Notes: a model not told the origin generated them from the letters alone. Positions 54,030-64,000 are shown, counted from the stretch's first letter. The stretch: DNA of 64,000 nt from Sepiola atlantica (GCA_963556195.1 OY744531.1:49573700-49637699); one strand, 5' to 3'. Numbers and translations: made by a program.

Positions 54030-54980
54030 AGTTGTTCATTTTAAGTAGCATTGTTGAAATTGATATTATTAAATGCAATTTTTGTTTCTTAATGTTTGCG
54101 GAGAAATTCTCCTTTTCAGAGACATTTTCATTTTCATTTTCTGCAGTCTGTTCTTATCGGCTGCAATATATTAAGGGTTAGATGTAATAAGTCCAAATTC
54201 AACAATGTTTCCTAAAAACTGTTCTTGATCTTGGTATATGGATTTGTTTTCAATTGCATCCCCGGACAAACAGACTGCAGAAAATGAAAATGCTACTGAA
54301 GAGGATTTTTTCCCTGAAAATTTAGGAAAAAATATTGTATTGTTAACGGATTCTAAAAGTTGTTAATTTGAAAAAGCATTGTTGAATTTGAAATTATTAA
54401 ATGCAATTTTTTTGTTTCTAATATAATTTCAAATTCAACAATGCTTTTTCTCTGAAAAGGAGAATTTCTCCCCAAAAATTTAAGAAACAAAATTGCATTT
54501 AATAATTTCAATTTCAACAATGCTACTTAAAATGAACAACTCTTTATACTTAATTTTTGTGAGTTATCGCCTTGTTCAAATACTCAGTGTTGGATATAAG
54601 ACCAGAAACGGCTAATAACAACAGCCCCCAAAAGAAAAGACTACAAAAAATGAAATGTCTCTAAAGAGGTGAATTCCATCCTGAAAATTTAGAAAAAAAT
54701 AGCATTGTTAACGGTTTCTAATACTATAATAATTTTAAAATGTCAACAATGTTTCTTAAAATAGACAACTTTTTAACTTTCGGCAAGCCGGCACAGTGTT
54801 TAAATATTCAAGGTTGGATGTAAGACCAGAAACGCCTGTTACGAAATCACGACCAATAGCAACAGCTCCCTACCCCAAAAGACTACAGAAAATGAAAATG
54901 TCTCTGAATAGGTGAATTTTTTCCCCAAAATTTATGAAAAAATTGCATTGTTAACGGTTTCTATTACTTAAATAATTTAT
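54030..54980. repeat. Nested palindromes plus direct copies
   Basis: 54035-54130 is inverted against 54440-54545 (GCATTGTTGAA.TT, AAATGCAATTTT, GGAGAATTTCTCC). Inside lies a tighter palindrome at 54370-54455. Two more direct copies follow to 54980, each with GCATTGTTAACGGTTTCTA and GAAAATGTCTCT. At 54225-54285 there is one monomer of the 61.8-63.5 kb satellite (GATCTTGGTATATGGATTTG). Confidence 0.75.
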
Positions 54981-55674
54981 AATTTGATTTGTATAATTTG
55001 ATATTGTATAAATAGAGTTAATGTGTGTACAAAAAAACAAATAACATTTTATTTCAAGAGAAGCTAGTTAAAAAATTAGGTCCCCCCCCCCCAACAAAAA
55101 CAAATAAATGTGGAAATGAGGAAATTAAAATTACCTGCTGATCTTTTGTGTTCATAAATTCATTTATTAAGAGACATTATGTTTCTCCTATATAAATACA
55201 GATCAGAAAACCGGTTCATAAAAAATCGAATGCCACCAATGTTTTGAACTAATCGATTGTTCATTTGCCAAAGTGTGTGTTTTGCCATTTCACTGAGAAA
55301 ACAGTCTGGCAAATTTCACAGCGAATGACCATTGAATGAAAGATATTTTTATAAATCTATTTCTATTTATAAACGTTTTGGCACACAAACAAAATATATT
55401 TTTGTTAATGTAGCCTTTGTCGTAACCAACCCCATAACACACCGTATTCTTTTCTATAGTGTAGCAAGCGTTGCAATGTCGTATCTCTGAGGTGTGTATA
55501 ATCCTATTATACACACCGCCGTTATCATCACTTTCTAGTCTTCATCGTCGTCACATCAATTCGCATGGACAGATGAGGCTTCTTTTCAATGAAGGTTTTA
55601 TTAGCTTTAGACAAAGTGCCAAATTACAGATATCAGAGAGGGAGAGAGAGACCCTAAGAGGTGGATCATTGTGT

Positions 55675-55740
<66 letters not shown>

Positions 55741-56490
55741 CTTAGGTCACTATTCTATTCTAGCGCACATTGTGCGCTTGCCCACACTGGGGTTTTGTTG
55801 GGGACAAGTAGATTTTTTGTGACTGCCACATTCAAGGATCTGACTGGAAAGAGATCAGAAAACACTTTTCCGGAAATCAAGTGATATTCTTATCTTCTGC
55901 TTACCCACTGAAGTCACCCTTTTGAACCCGACCCGTTAATCATTCTTTCCACCAGAACTGAGGGCTTTGTTTTGTGAAGACTGGGGCCAACTCTTTGATT
56001 GTATGCTCCAAAGATTCAAGTATAAATCCTAGTACTGAGAAATATTATGAGAAAGGGAAATAATTTGAATAAGAATGGATGCCCCCCAATTCGGTTTGAT
56101 GACGCCCCCCCCCCCCATTTTGCACGCCACTAGTAGCAAGATTGGTTGCGGGTGTGTAAAAATAATGTTAAAAACAGAGGGTAGAATAAGGAGAAATCTG
56201 AAAATTCCATTACAAGTTAAAGAGTAGAACGAGAACTATGTGTGCAGAAAGTTACGTCATGGCAGGAAGTCTGAAATGACACGTAGCGATGAAGAGAGAA
56301 AATATTTCCCTCTGGCTGGTGAGCTGCGTTCGGTCACCTTTTTCAAAGCTTTAGCTTCATTCGCTTCTCCACCGGGGAGTAGGCATGAAACAGCTTACGT
56401 AATATGTAACTTTGCAAATGCTGTGCAAAAATAAAACATCAAAGAATGTGACACCTTTGAGAAAGTCTGTGGTTAGCGTTTTTTTTTTAC
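54981..56490. other. Unassigned DNA with (GA)n
   Basis: No gene recognised. (GA)n lies at 55676-55739, with poly-C tracts near 55082 and 56108. Confidence 0.5.
55676..55739. repeat. (GA)n microsatellite
   Basis: About 32 GA units. Confidence 0.98.
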
Positions 56491-56495
56491 ATTGT

Positions 56496-57190
56496 TGGTA
56501 CAGTTTGTGACCCATGCTAAAACCGACTTTTCGTCGGCGTCTTTCGATTGTTTACGCAAACAGCCGGAATATATCAAATGAAAACGACCTGCCTCAAAAT
56601 CAAAACGAGGCGATTCTATCAAACAGGAAAAATAATGAAACAACATTTAAAGCAATAAAAAAACAGTCATTATATGTAAAATTTTATGAAAATTTTTTTT
56701 TTTTTTGACGAACAAAAATATAATGAAACAACTGTTATAATTTATTTTACAATAACTTTTTTTTCACGAGAAAGTTAGGGTTTGCTTAATCATTATTGTG
56801 TTTTGTTTCGATAATTTTTTTTCGTACTGGTACAGCTTTTGACCAGACCAACTAGGTTAGTGTTAGGTTAGGGTTAGTTAAGGGTTAGGGTTAGTTTAGG
56901 GTGAAAAAAAATCCCAACAATGAGAATAAAAAACAAACCACAGTTTTTTATATGAGGGGTGAGGGTAGGGTTAAGGTTTCCGAGAAATTTTTTTTTTTCA
57001 TTTTCCAAACTTTTCAAATTTTCTGTCGGTGTTAGCGCAGACGAAATTTACGATTTACTCAAGTCACAATCGAAAATTGCTGCCTCGCAGTCTGATTGGC
57101 TAAGAGCTTTGTCAGCTTCCAACTGTTTACGTAAACAGCCAGAAGATAGTGACAAAAGGGCGGTTTTGGCATGTGTCACAAACTGTACCA
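56496..57190. mobile_element. Inverted-repeat element, ~695 bp
   Basis: Ends TGGTACAGTTTGTGAC (56496 on) and its complement (GTCACAAACTGTACCA, ending 57190) begin ~75 bp imperfect terminal inverted repeats that include GTTTACG(C/T)AAACAG. The interior has a third, partial end-like copy at 56826 and TTAGGG-like runs (56860-56900). No transposase is present, and no clear target duplication was seen. Confidence 0.65.
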
Positions 57191-57599
57191 GTATGACTTT
57201 ATTTGTTACCATATTAAAGAACTAAACAAAAGAGGAAGAAACCTGCTGTTACATCACCACTGCGACTATCTTTACAACTACCCATTAAACCAACTACTTA
57301 CAATGTGTCAACAAGAGACGACTGCAAGTATGGACCATCTGGTGAGTGGTCGCGAAAGGATTTTCCCATCATATGTTACAAACGGCTTATTCGTGACATG
57401 TAACGTTAAAGTTAAATTGTCACAACTGGTAAAAGTGCTAAGTTTAATCAGTAGTCCAAATAATGCAAATAATACAAGTTTTATAACACTTACTGTTATG
57501 GGACCGTACCTATGACAAACATTTGGACTCGTCCATTCTCAATAAATACTGAAAGCATTACGCTTCTCACTTGTCGCGCACAACCCGAGCCTCTCATTA

Positions 57600-58290
57600 A
57601 CTTCGGTTGATTGAAGACGTCGGGATGGGGTTATACCAGTCGAGGATCCGTTCTCGATCATTAGTCCGGCAGGAACTGGGCCATGTCGGTGGCCTTTTAT
57701 CTGCCGGGCTGAGGTATACTGTTCTGGGTTTTCCTAGGAGGTGCACCCTCCCAGGCCTTGCCTTCCCTCTTCGTGGAGGAGTAAGTTTATTGCTTGCTGC
57801 CTGGTGCGCCCTTACCGGGGAATGCCGACGGATTGTGCCCAGGCTATTTTTGATAGGTCAGAGTGCTCCTTCTTTAGGGGCGCTGGCTTGATCTCCCCAC
57901 CTTCCTGACTTTGTGTCACATAATTCTTGCGATATGAGGGAATTAAATACCGTTGCACACAACCCCAACCCGATCAGTCTCTCATTAACTTTGGTTGATT
58001 GAAGACGTCGGGATGGGGTAATACAAGTCGAGGATTCGTTCTCGACAATCTGTCCTGGGTTATTCTAGGAGGTTCACCCTCTCAGGCCTTGCCTCCCCTC
58101 TTTGGGGAGGAGTAAGTTTATTGCTTGCTGCCTGAGGCTTCCTGACCGGGGAATGCCGACGGGGCTGCCCAGGCTATTTTTGCTAGGCCAGAGTGCTCCT
58201 TCTTTAGGGGCGCTGGTTTGATTATTCCCCCACCTTTTGACCTTGCGTCACATATTGCTGCGGTGAGAAGCAATTAAATATTGTTGAAGC
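57600..58290 (+). repeat. Two tandem repeat units inserted in the 5' LTR
   Basis: Units at ~57580-57960 and ~57975-58275 both contain TGATTGAAGACGTCGGGATG and a hairpin GTCGAGGAT.CGTTCTCGA. They go on to CTAGGAGGT.CACCCTC, GGAGGAGTAAGTTTATTGC and GGGGAATGCCGACGG. The body from CTAGGAGGT onward is shared with the U2-headed repeat at 63.5-64 kb, but the U2 head is absent here. The 3' LTR lacks this block, so it was inserted into, or captured by, the 5' LTR. Confidence 0.85.
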
Positions 58291-58405
58291 CTGCCATACA
58301 ACTTCTCTTGTTCCTCTGTTGTATATACTTTTCTCCAATATATTTGTTTTACCTTAACCCCGTGTCCATGTTCTCATTGCGCACCTTAAACAGGGCCATA
58401 ACAAT

Positions 58406-58419
58406 TGGCAACGAGATAT
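58406..58419 (+). other. Primer-binding site
   Basis: TTGGCAACGAGATA starts three bases after the 5' LTR. It is a typical TGGC-starting Gypsy/Mag primer site; the tRNA was not identified. Confidence 0.7.
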
Positions 58420-59146
58420 TCGAGCTTACACGGGACACCACCACCACCACCACAACAACAACTGTCGACAAGATATTAAATTTACACGGGGAAAAAACAT
58501 TAAAAAGGACCCCACAACGACCGGCAACGTGGGATTTCAAATTTCAAACTTACACCACTAAAATCGACTGACAGCGTGGTTACAGTAAAAGATTCGGGAG
58601 AACTTTTTAAAATGGACGCCACGACGGGCGAATAAATTAATTATGGAAAACCTTAAAAGAAAAAAAAAATTGGAGAAATCGACTACAAATTCACCAGACA
58701 ATGTCCTAAAAACTGGCTTACTGGTGGGTAAAAAAGAAAAAAACACGTAAGACCAACTTATTATTCTCTTAAGTGAAGAAAGGTCAGTGATTTTTGTTTT
58801 AATTTCTATTCCGACACTGTTGTAATATTTAACAATAAGGGAATACATGATTTTTTCTCTCTCTAAAAGAGAGAAAGTTAATTCTGCCGAAAGAAAAAAA
58901 AAATTGAAACCGTATTTTTATTTTTTCTCTGACTAAAGTGCCGACCGCAAATTCTACGGCTACGCACTACGTATAAAAGCGTACTAAAAAAACGATTTTT
59001 TCTATCGAGGAAAAAAAAGTTTTTATACTCTTTTACAACTAAGATTACGTCTCGCAAGCATACTCTTAAGAAAATAACTTTTTTTAACAAGCTATACCCA
59101 AAAGGAAACATTTACTTTCTAACAAAAAAAGAACACACTTTAAAAT

Positions 59147-60148
59147 ATGGAAGAATTTAAAGCGACGGTTGAAGAATTAGTATAATTTCAAATGCAACAG
59201 CAACTCGAACATAATAAAGAGGCAGATGAGAGACTACAGAAAACTGAAGAAAGATTTCAAAAGCTTCTAGAGCAAAATAAAAAAGCCGACGACAGACGTA
59301 TAGAGCAAAAAGAGAAACTGACAAAATTCATTTCGAACACAGAAAAGAAGCTAATGAAAAGATTGAGATATTAATGCAAACAATATCGCTTAGAGGCCAA
59401 AGTAACGAACACGATAATGTTTTTTCGTAAAACGTTGTGTGGAGTGCGATCATAACTTCACGTATTCCTTGATGAGGAGAAAACTGTTGCTTCGTATTTT
59501 AGAAGATATGAAGACTTATATAAAATTGATTGCGAAAATTGGGCAGACTCCACTTAGAAAATTAGGCACCATTGAACATACTACGTTCGTGGATTTCATT
59601 TTGCCTCGAAAGACTAGTGATTTGACTTTTGCGGAAGCTGTCAAACTTTTAACGGCTGTTCAGTCCAAAGACTTCGTTATTTCACAAACACTGGAAGTGT
59701 TTAAACCTGGTAAAAAACCCGAAGATTATTCAATGTTCGCATCAGTAGTAAATAAGCATTGCGACGATTTAAATTATCCAAACTTAGTGCTGATAATATT
59801 AAATGTTTAATTTTCGTTTAAGGATTGGTATCAGGAAAAGGCGCTGAAATAAGGCGTAGAGTTCTAAATAAATTAGAAAATGAACCTAACTTAACACTGC
59901 AGAAATTAGCCGAGGAATGCCAACGATTTATTAGTATTAAGCAGGATTCGAAAGACATCGAACAGTCAGGCATTGCACACATAAGAAAAGTGCGTCAAAA
60001 ATCGAAATTCAACTCTCATCCCAAAACTATTCAAAGCAAAAAACCGGATTTTTCACCTAAAAAACAAACCAGCCTTATAAAAATAAATTATCGCCGAGCC
60101 TTGTTATCGGTGCGGAAGCCTACATTGGTTAATAGAATTTCATTTTAA
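59147..60148 (+). pseudogene. gag pseudogene of the LTR element
   Basis: ATG 59147 opens a frame that hits TAA after 12 codons. It resumes at 59192 with a charged, heptad-rich coiled coil (RLQKTEERFQKLLEQ). It then shifts frame to 59439-59810, which has the Mag-type gag core (FVDFILPRKTSDLTFAEAV, VISQTLEVFKPGKKPEDY). It shifts again to 59825-60148 (NLTLQKLAEECQRFISIK) and a decayed zinc-knuckle region. At least three frame breaks make it non-functional. Confidence 0.8.
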
Positions 60149-60201
60149 AACCTTCATGATTTGTAAAAAAAATCGGACACAAAAGTTCACATTGTAGAAC
60201 G

Positions 60202-60417
60202 ATGAAAGGAAATAAAACGTGGGTAAAGACCATCAAATATGGCGACAATATTATAAGGAGATATGTTCAGGTTAAAATCTTAAATAAAAAAGTAAAACTA
60301 CAATTGGATTTGGGTTCAGACGTGTCAATTATTAACATGCAGACATGGAGACGGTTGGGGAAACCGACCATATTAAGAACCAATCAAATTGCCAAAACAG
60401 TGACTGGTGAAAAATAA
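60202..60417 (+). pseudogene. Retroviral-type aspartic protease fragment
   Basis: 71 codons include VKLQLDLGSDVSIINMQTW, the active-site loop of retrotransposon proteases. The usual D(T/S)G is replaced by DLG. A stop follows TGEK, before the flap and ILG motifs, although recognisable sequence continues out of frame (FGVNLIQLLKLWG). Confidence 0.75.
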
Positions 60418-60750
60418 ATTTCGAGGGTGAAATAATTAGCAACATTACTTTTAACAGAACGACGAAGAAAGTAAAAATGTACATATTAAAAGACACAGGA
60501 AATTTATTTGGCGTAAACCTTATTCAACTATTAAAATTATGGGGATTATCAACCAAGAATTCTGCCAGAATGAAAATAAATCTGACGACCGGATCAGAAA
60601 ACGAAAAAATGATTTTGTTTCAACCATTAATTGTATGAAATAGACTCAAAATAAATTGCTAGCAGAAATGACAGAAATTAAATAACATAATTTTCTTATG
60701 AACGCTGAAAAAAGAGAACACGAAACTGAAAAAAAATTAAGCCAAATTAT

Positions 60751-61119
60751 TTGAATAACAAGTGGAAGGTTAAAGACAGTGAATTCATAGTTAAAGAGCT
60801 ACAATTACTAAAGTTACAACTCAAGGAATTTTCCGAAGAACTAAAAACTATGAAAGATAAGATGACTTGTCAATGTCGAAGAAAAGGCGCCATTTTTTCA
60901 AAATTTAAAGATGTGCTCAAAAGTCAGACATCTAGAATTAAAAAGCTGGAGAATATTAAATATGAATTTGATAGAGACCATCAGTCCTCTCATAAGAAAG
61001 ACATACACCAAATTAGGGAACGACTATCGGAAGACACCGACATCACTATCCAGGAGGAGTTTATGGCTACCAAAAACAACACTTTCGATATACAGCTATC
61101 TCAAGCAACCTCAGAATAG
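60751..61119 (+). CDS. Unidentified coiled-coil ORF in place of RT/integrase
   Basis: 122 codons, lysine- and glutamate-rich, with heptad-like runs (KELQLLKLQLKEFSEELK). It lies where RT and integrase should be, ending 60 bp before the 3' LTR. No similarity to RT, integrase, envelope or any other domain could be recognised. It could be degraded internal sequence, a duplicated gag coiled coil or captured host sequence. It is the only frame in the element of this length without an interruption. Confidence 0.4.
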   Translation: MNNKWKVKDSEFIVKELQLLKLQLKEFSEELKTMKDKMTCQCRRKGAIFSKFKDVLKSQTSRIKKLENIKYEFDRDHQSSHKKDIHQIRERLSEDTDITIQEEFMATKNNTFDIQLSQATSE

Positions 61120-61179
61120 CATCAATCTAAAAAGGAAACAATACTAGACTCCTGAAGAGGTCATGTTTTGGAGGGGGGG

Positions 61180-61407
61180 TGTTATTGTGCCGTACCTATG
61201 ACGAACATTAAGACTCGTCCATTCTCAATAAATACTGGAATCATTACGCTCCTCACTTGTTGAAGCCAACCCCAGTCTACACTGGCAGTTAGTACTGACG
61301 TACTACTACTCTTGTTCCTCCATTGTATATCCTTTTCTCCAATATATTTGTTTTACCTAAACCCCGTGTCCGTGTTCCCATTCCGGCCTCTAAACTGGGC
61401 CATAACA
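61180..61407 (+). repeat. 3' LTR of the gag-protease element
   Basis: 228 bp, TGTTATTG to CCATAACA. It shares with the 5' LTR the blocks CGTACCTATGAC, ACTCGTCCATTCTCAATAAA (which includes AATAAA) and CCAATATATTTGTTTTACCT. Confidence 0.92.
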
Positions 61408-61412
61408 CTTAC

Positions 61413-61800
61413 AAAATTCATTATTTAATCAGTTTTTAATTATCGTTTGTTTTCATTAAAAAAATATTTATCATTTGTCTTCATTTTTTCAATTATTCAT
61501 CGTTGCCACTAGTCTAGAAAAGAAGCCAATTCCTTTTATTTTTAATCAGCATGTATACCTGTGTTGCGTGGAAATCAATGAGGACACGCCGCGTACACCT
61601 ACCTAACCCCCGAATCCCATATTACAAGTTTTATTCTTATATTTTAATGTCTACAAATTTCATATTATAAATAAAATAAAATAAAGTAAAATGTCATGGA
61701 GGTTGGGCGAAATGGAGATCCCACGATATTATTTATTGACAAAAGCCCCCCCCCCCTCTAATATAAAACTAAGACGACCATTGGATTGCTCGAAAATTCT
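61413..61800. other. Unassigned DNA
   Basis: Nothing recognised. Poly-C run near 61748. Confidence 0.5.
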
Positions 61801-62521
61801 TTACTCTAGTTGTGTCTGAGTTTCGGTATAAAGGTTTGGTTTCCAATTTCCTCCCCAGACAGACAGTCAGACAGAGATACTACACATATTATACAAAATT
61901 TATACGACCATTGAATTTCATGTAAAATCTTACTCGAGAAAATGTGTCGTTTACTCTTTGTATAGGGCTTTGTTTTTAATTGCATCCACGGACAAACAGA
62001 CAGATGAATACACCACATATACAATACAGAATAAATACCACCATTACATTCCTGATAAAATGATACTTTTAGAAAAAGATATTTGATTTTGGTGTAATGC
62101 TTTGTTTCCAATTGCATCCCGGACAATCAGACAAACGAACAAACAAAGACAACATGAATACTAGAAAATGAATACATCTAATACAAAATCAATACCACCA
62201 TTTGAATCCTATCAACATTTTTACTTGAGGAAAAGTTGAGTTTGATCTTGGCATACAGCTTTGTTTTTTATTGCATCCCCAGACAGACAGAGACACTACA
62301 CATACAATACAAAATGAATAAAAATACCAACATTAGATTTCTCGTAAAATTTAACCGGAGAAAAATTTGTTTAATCTTGGTATATGACTTTGTTTACAAT
62401 TTCATCCCCGGACAGACAGACAGACAGACAGACAGACAGAAACACCACACATATAATACAAAATGAATACCAACATTAGATTCCTCGTAAAGTTTTATTT
62501 GTGAAAAATTTGTTTGATCTT
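61801..62521. repeat. ~132 bp satellite, left block
   Basis: About five units, each with TTGATCTTGGTATAGGGCTT, TTCCAATTGCATCCCCGG, a variable (ACAG)n run, CACCACACATATAATACAAA and ATGAATACCACCATTAGATT. The array is interrupted by a 5S-headed SINE and continues at 62813. Confidence 0.9.
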
Positions 62522-62812
62522 GCTACACATGGTACGGCATTATTCACCCTGGGTGGATTGAGACGGCTTCCTACAAAGGGGGAAGTTTCATGGGATTATC
62601 AAATTCACAAATGGTCCTCAGTCGCGTGTATATATCGGTTAGGGGAGATGACGACGTTAGTTTTTTTTGCAGTTCTTGCAGGGAGGTGTCGACGTCCTCA
62701 TACATACAGCGCCTGGTATTCCCAAAATGGTTACCCATCTGGTACTGACCAGGCTCAACGTTGCTTAACTTTGATGATCTAACGAGAACCGGCGTATCAA
62801 CGTGATTATGCC
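62522..62812 (-). mobile_element. 5S-rRNA-headed SINE, copy 2
   Basis: A 291 bp insertion in the satellite, flanked by the 10 bp duplication GTTTGATCTT (62512-62521 and 62813-62822). The right ~118 bp (62694-62812, minus) is 5S-like: CGTTGATACGCCGGTTCTCG, AAAGTTAAGCAACG, GATGGGTAACC and GGGAATACCAGGCGCTGTA. The left part is the same body as at 29795-29940 (GGACCATTTGTGAATTTGA, GGAAGCCGTC). The head starts at the true 5S 5' region, so the copy is essentially full length. Confidence 0.92.
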
Positions 62813-63535
62813 GTTTGATCTTAGTATAGGGCTTTGTTTACCATTGCATTCCCGGACATACAGACAGATACACCACACATATAATACAAAATGAATGCCA
62901 CTATTACATTCCTCATGAATTTTATTTGGAAAAACCTATTGATTGATCTTGGTATAGGGCTTTGTTTTGAATTGAATATCTGAACAAATAGGCAGCCAGC
63001 CAGACAAACAGAGACACCACACATACAATACAGAATGAATATAATCATTAGATTCCTTCTAACATTTTACTTGAGAAGTTGTGTTCGATCTTGGTATAAG
63101 GCTTTGTTTTTAATTACATTCCCAACAGACAGACAGACAGATACACCACACATATAATACAAAATGTATCCCACCTTTAGATTCTTCGTAACATTTTACC
63201 CGAGAAAAAAGCTGCTTGATCTTGTTATAGGGCTTTGTTTTCACTTGCATCCCTGGACCAACAGGCAGACAAGGACATCACACATATAATACAAAATGAA
63301 TACCACCATTAAATTCCATGTAAAATTTTACTTGAGAAAAAGTTGCGTTTGATCTTGGTATAGGGCCTTGTTTTCAGTTGCGAACAGACAGACAGACAGA
63401 CAGAGATACCACACATACAATACAGAATGAATACCACCATTAGATTCCTTGTAAAATTTTACTTGAGAAAAAAGTTGTGTTTTATCTTTGTATAGGGCTT
63501 TATTTTCAGTTGCATCCCTGGACAGTGAGGACAAA
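62813..63535. repeat. ~132 bp satellite, right block
   Basis: About six further units in register with the left block. The phase resumes at GTTTGATCTT, showing that the SINE inserted into a pre-existing array. Confidence 0.9.
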
Positions 63536-63546
63536 CAGAAGTGTAA

Positions 63547-64000
63547 TTTACTCCTCTCCAGGAGTTAGGCACAAGGCCAGTTTTTATCCTACTCCCACAA
63601 GTAAGATGTGACCCAAGCTCGGGTCGGAAAGTGGGGGTTGAAAAGCCAGCGCTCGAGAGGTGAGCACTCTGACCATCAAAAATTGCCTGGGCAGCCCCGT
63701 CGGCATTCCCCGGTAGGGGCGCCTCAAGCAGTAAGCAATTAACTTACTCCTCCCCAAAGAGGTGAGGCAAAGCCTGGGAGGGTGGACCTCCTAGAACTGC
63801 ACAGGACAATCCCATAGACCGGCGTAAATCAAGCCCCGAAGGCCAAGACAATACCAGTCTACAGGGTGCAGTATCCATCGGAACAGATACTACACTTTGA
63901 TCTCGACCAAAAGGCCGAGATGACATTCAGAAGTTTTTATTTACTCCTCCCCAGGAGTTAGGCACAAGGCCAGTTTTATCTTACTCCCACAAGTAAGATG
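63547..64000 (-). repeat. U2-snRNA-headed tandem repeat (393 bp period)
   Basis: On the minus strand the unit begins with a U2-derived head (63881-63928). A body follows with CTAGGAGGTCCACCCTCCCA, GGGGAATGCCGACGGGGCTG and CCCGAGCTTGGGTCACATC, ending in CACTTGTGGGAGTA.G and CTCCTGGAGAGGAGTAAA. The next unit starts at 63940 in the same orientation and runs off the window. This is either a snRNA-derived SINE in tandem or part of a longer array. Confidence 0.85.
63881..63928 (-). pseudogene. U2 snRNA 5'-end derived segment
   Basis: Minus strand reads TCTCGGCCTTTTGGTCGAGA then TCAAAGTGTAGTATCTGTTC. It matches the 5' ~45 nt of U2 snRNA (TCTCGGCCTTTTGGCTAAGA, TCAAGTGTAGTATCTGTTC) with a few changes. 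The branch-point-recognition stretch GUAGUA is preserved. The rest of U2 (Sm site, 3' stem-loops) is absent, so it is not a functional snRNA gene. Confidence 0.88.

Larger units (their letters stand above)
57494..61407 (+). mobile_element. LTR element with gag and protease only (Gypsy/Mag-like)
   Basis: Perfect 5 bp target duplications CTTAC lie at 57489-57493 and 61408-61412. LTR ends are TGTTAT and CCATAACA. The 5' LTR (57494-58403) carries a large insertion compared with the 228 bp 3' LTR (61180-61407). A primer site TGGCAACGAGATA follows the 5' LTR, and a G-rich tract precedes the 3' LTR. The 2.8 kb interior has broken gag and protease frames and an extra coiled-coil frame, but no RT, RNase H or integrase. 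Movement would require a helper element. Confidence 0.92.

Noticed and set aside
56855..56905. Interstitial telomeric repeat
   Set aside because: Only a handful of irregular TTAGGG-like units, inside a TIR element. A similar short run at 48545 is also too small.
63881..63928. Functional U2 snRNA gene
   Set aside because: Only the 5' ~45 nt is U2-like; the Sm site and 3' stem-loops are missing.

Overview
The window is eukaryotic, AT-rich and dominated by repeats. It has no bacterial-type gene organisation. Multi-family LINE, LTR and Penelope-like debris, long (TA)n runs and tRNA-derived short elements ending in (TA)n tails suggest a mollusc, most likely a cephalopod (octopus or squid). That assignment rests on remembered family resemblance and could not be tested here. 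The only host-gene evidence is one candidate internal exon (1635-1797) just beyond a 1.45 kb minisatellite. Almost everything else recognisable is mobile or satellite DNA.

Layout. 0-1.46 kb: degenerate ~28 bp minisatellite, in places a ~56 bp dimer. 1.6-1.8 kb: candidate exon. 3.1-6.9 kb: decayed minus-strand Gypsy element with both LTRs. 7.7-8.2 kb: LINE 3' end. 8.8-11.0 kb: short elements with hammerhead-ribozyme motifs, including a 283 bp unit bounded by two complete hammerheads, plus a 1.2 kb foldback element. 11.9-14.7 kb: inverted repeat, a 611 bp mariner-type element with TA target duplication, and a second mariner relic split by a LINE. 15.1-20.9 kb: minus-strand RTE-like LINE interrupted by a decayed Gypsy element, facing a plus-strand LINE. 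21.9-26.6 kb: nearly intact Copia element with 225 bp LTRs differing at one base, 5 bp target duplications, a tRNA-iMet-type primer site and two long ORFs. 27.4-28.6 kb: two tandem ~600 bp units. 29.4-30.7 kb: mariner relics, one carrying a 5S-rRNA-headed SINE. 30.7-31.1 kb: foldback repeat. 36-38 kb: hammerhead dimer, Penelope-like relic, inverted repeat. 39.3-42 kb: BEL/Pao relic. 42.2-45.8 kb: tandem repeats and two LINE tails meeting in an (ATC)n tract. 46.7-47.9 kb: Penelope-like fragments. 53.3 kb: another complete hammerhead element. 54-55 kb: nested palindromes. 56.5-57.2 kb: inverted-repeat element. 57.5-61.4 kb: LTR element with perfect 5 bp duplications that keeps only gag and protease. 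61.8-63.5 kb: ~132 bp satellite split by a second 5S-headed SINE. 63.5-64 kb: tandem repeat whose head is the 5' end of U2 snRNA.

The most interesting theme is small-RNA-derived and ribozyme-bearing short elements: tRNA-like heads joined to hammerhead tails, 5S-headed SINEs with clear target duplications, and a U2-headed tandem repeat, all within 64 kb. These non-coding elements would depend on enzymes encoded elsewhere, such as LINE or Penelope reverse transcriptases. In this window every such gene is broken; only the Copia element looks recently active.
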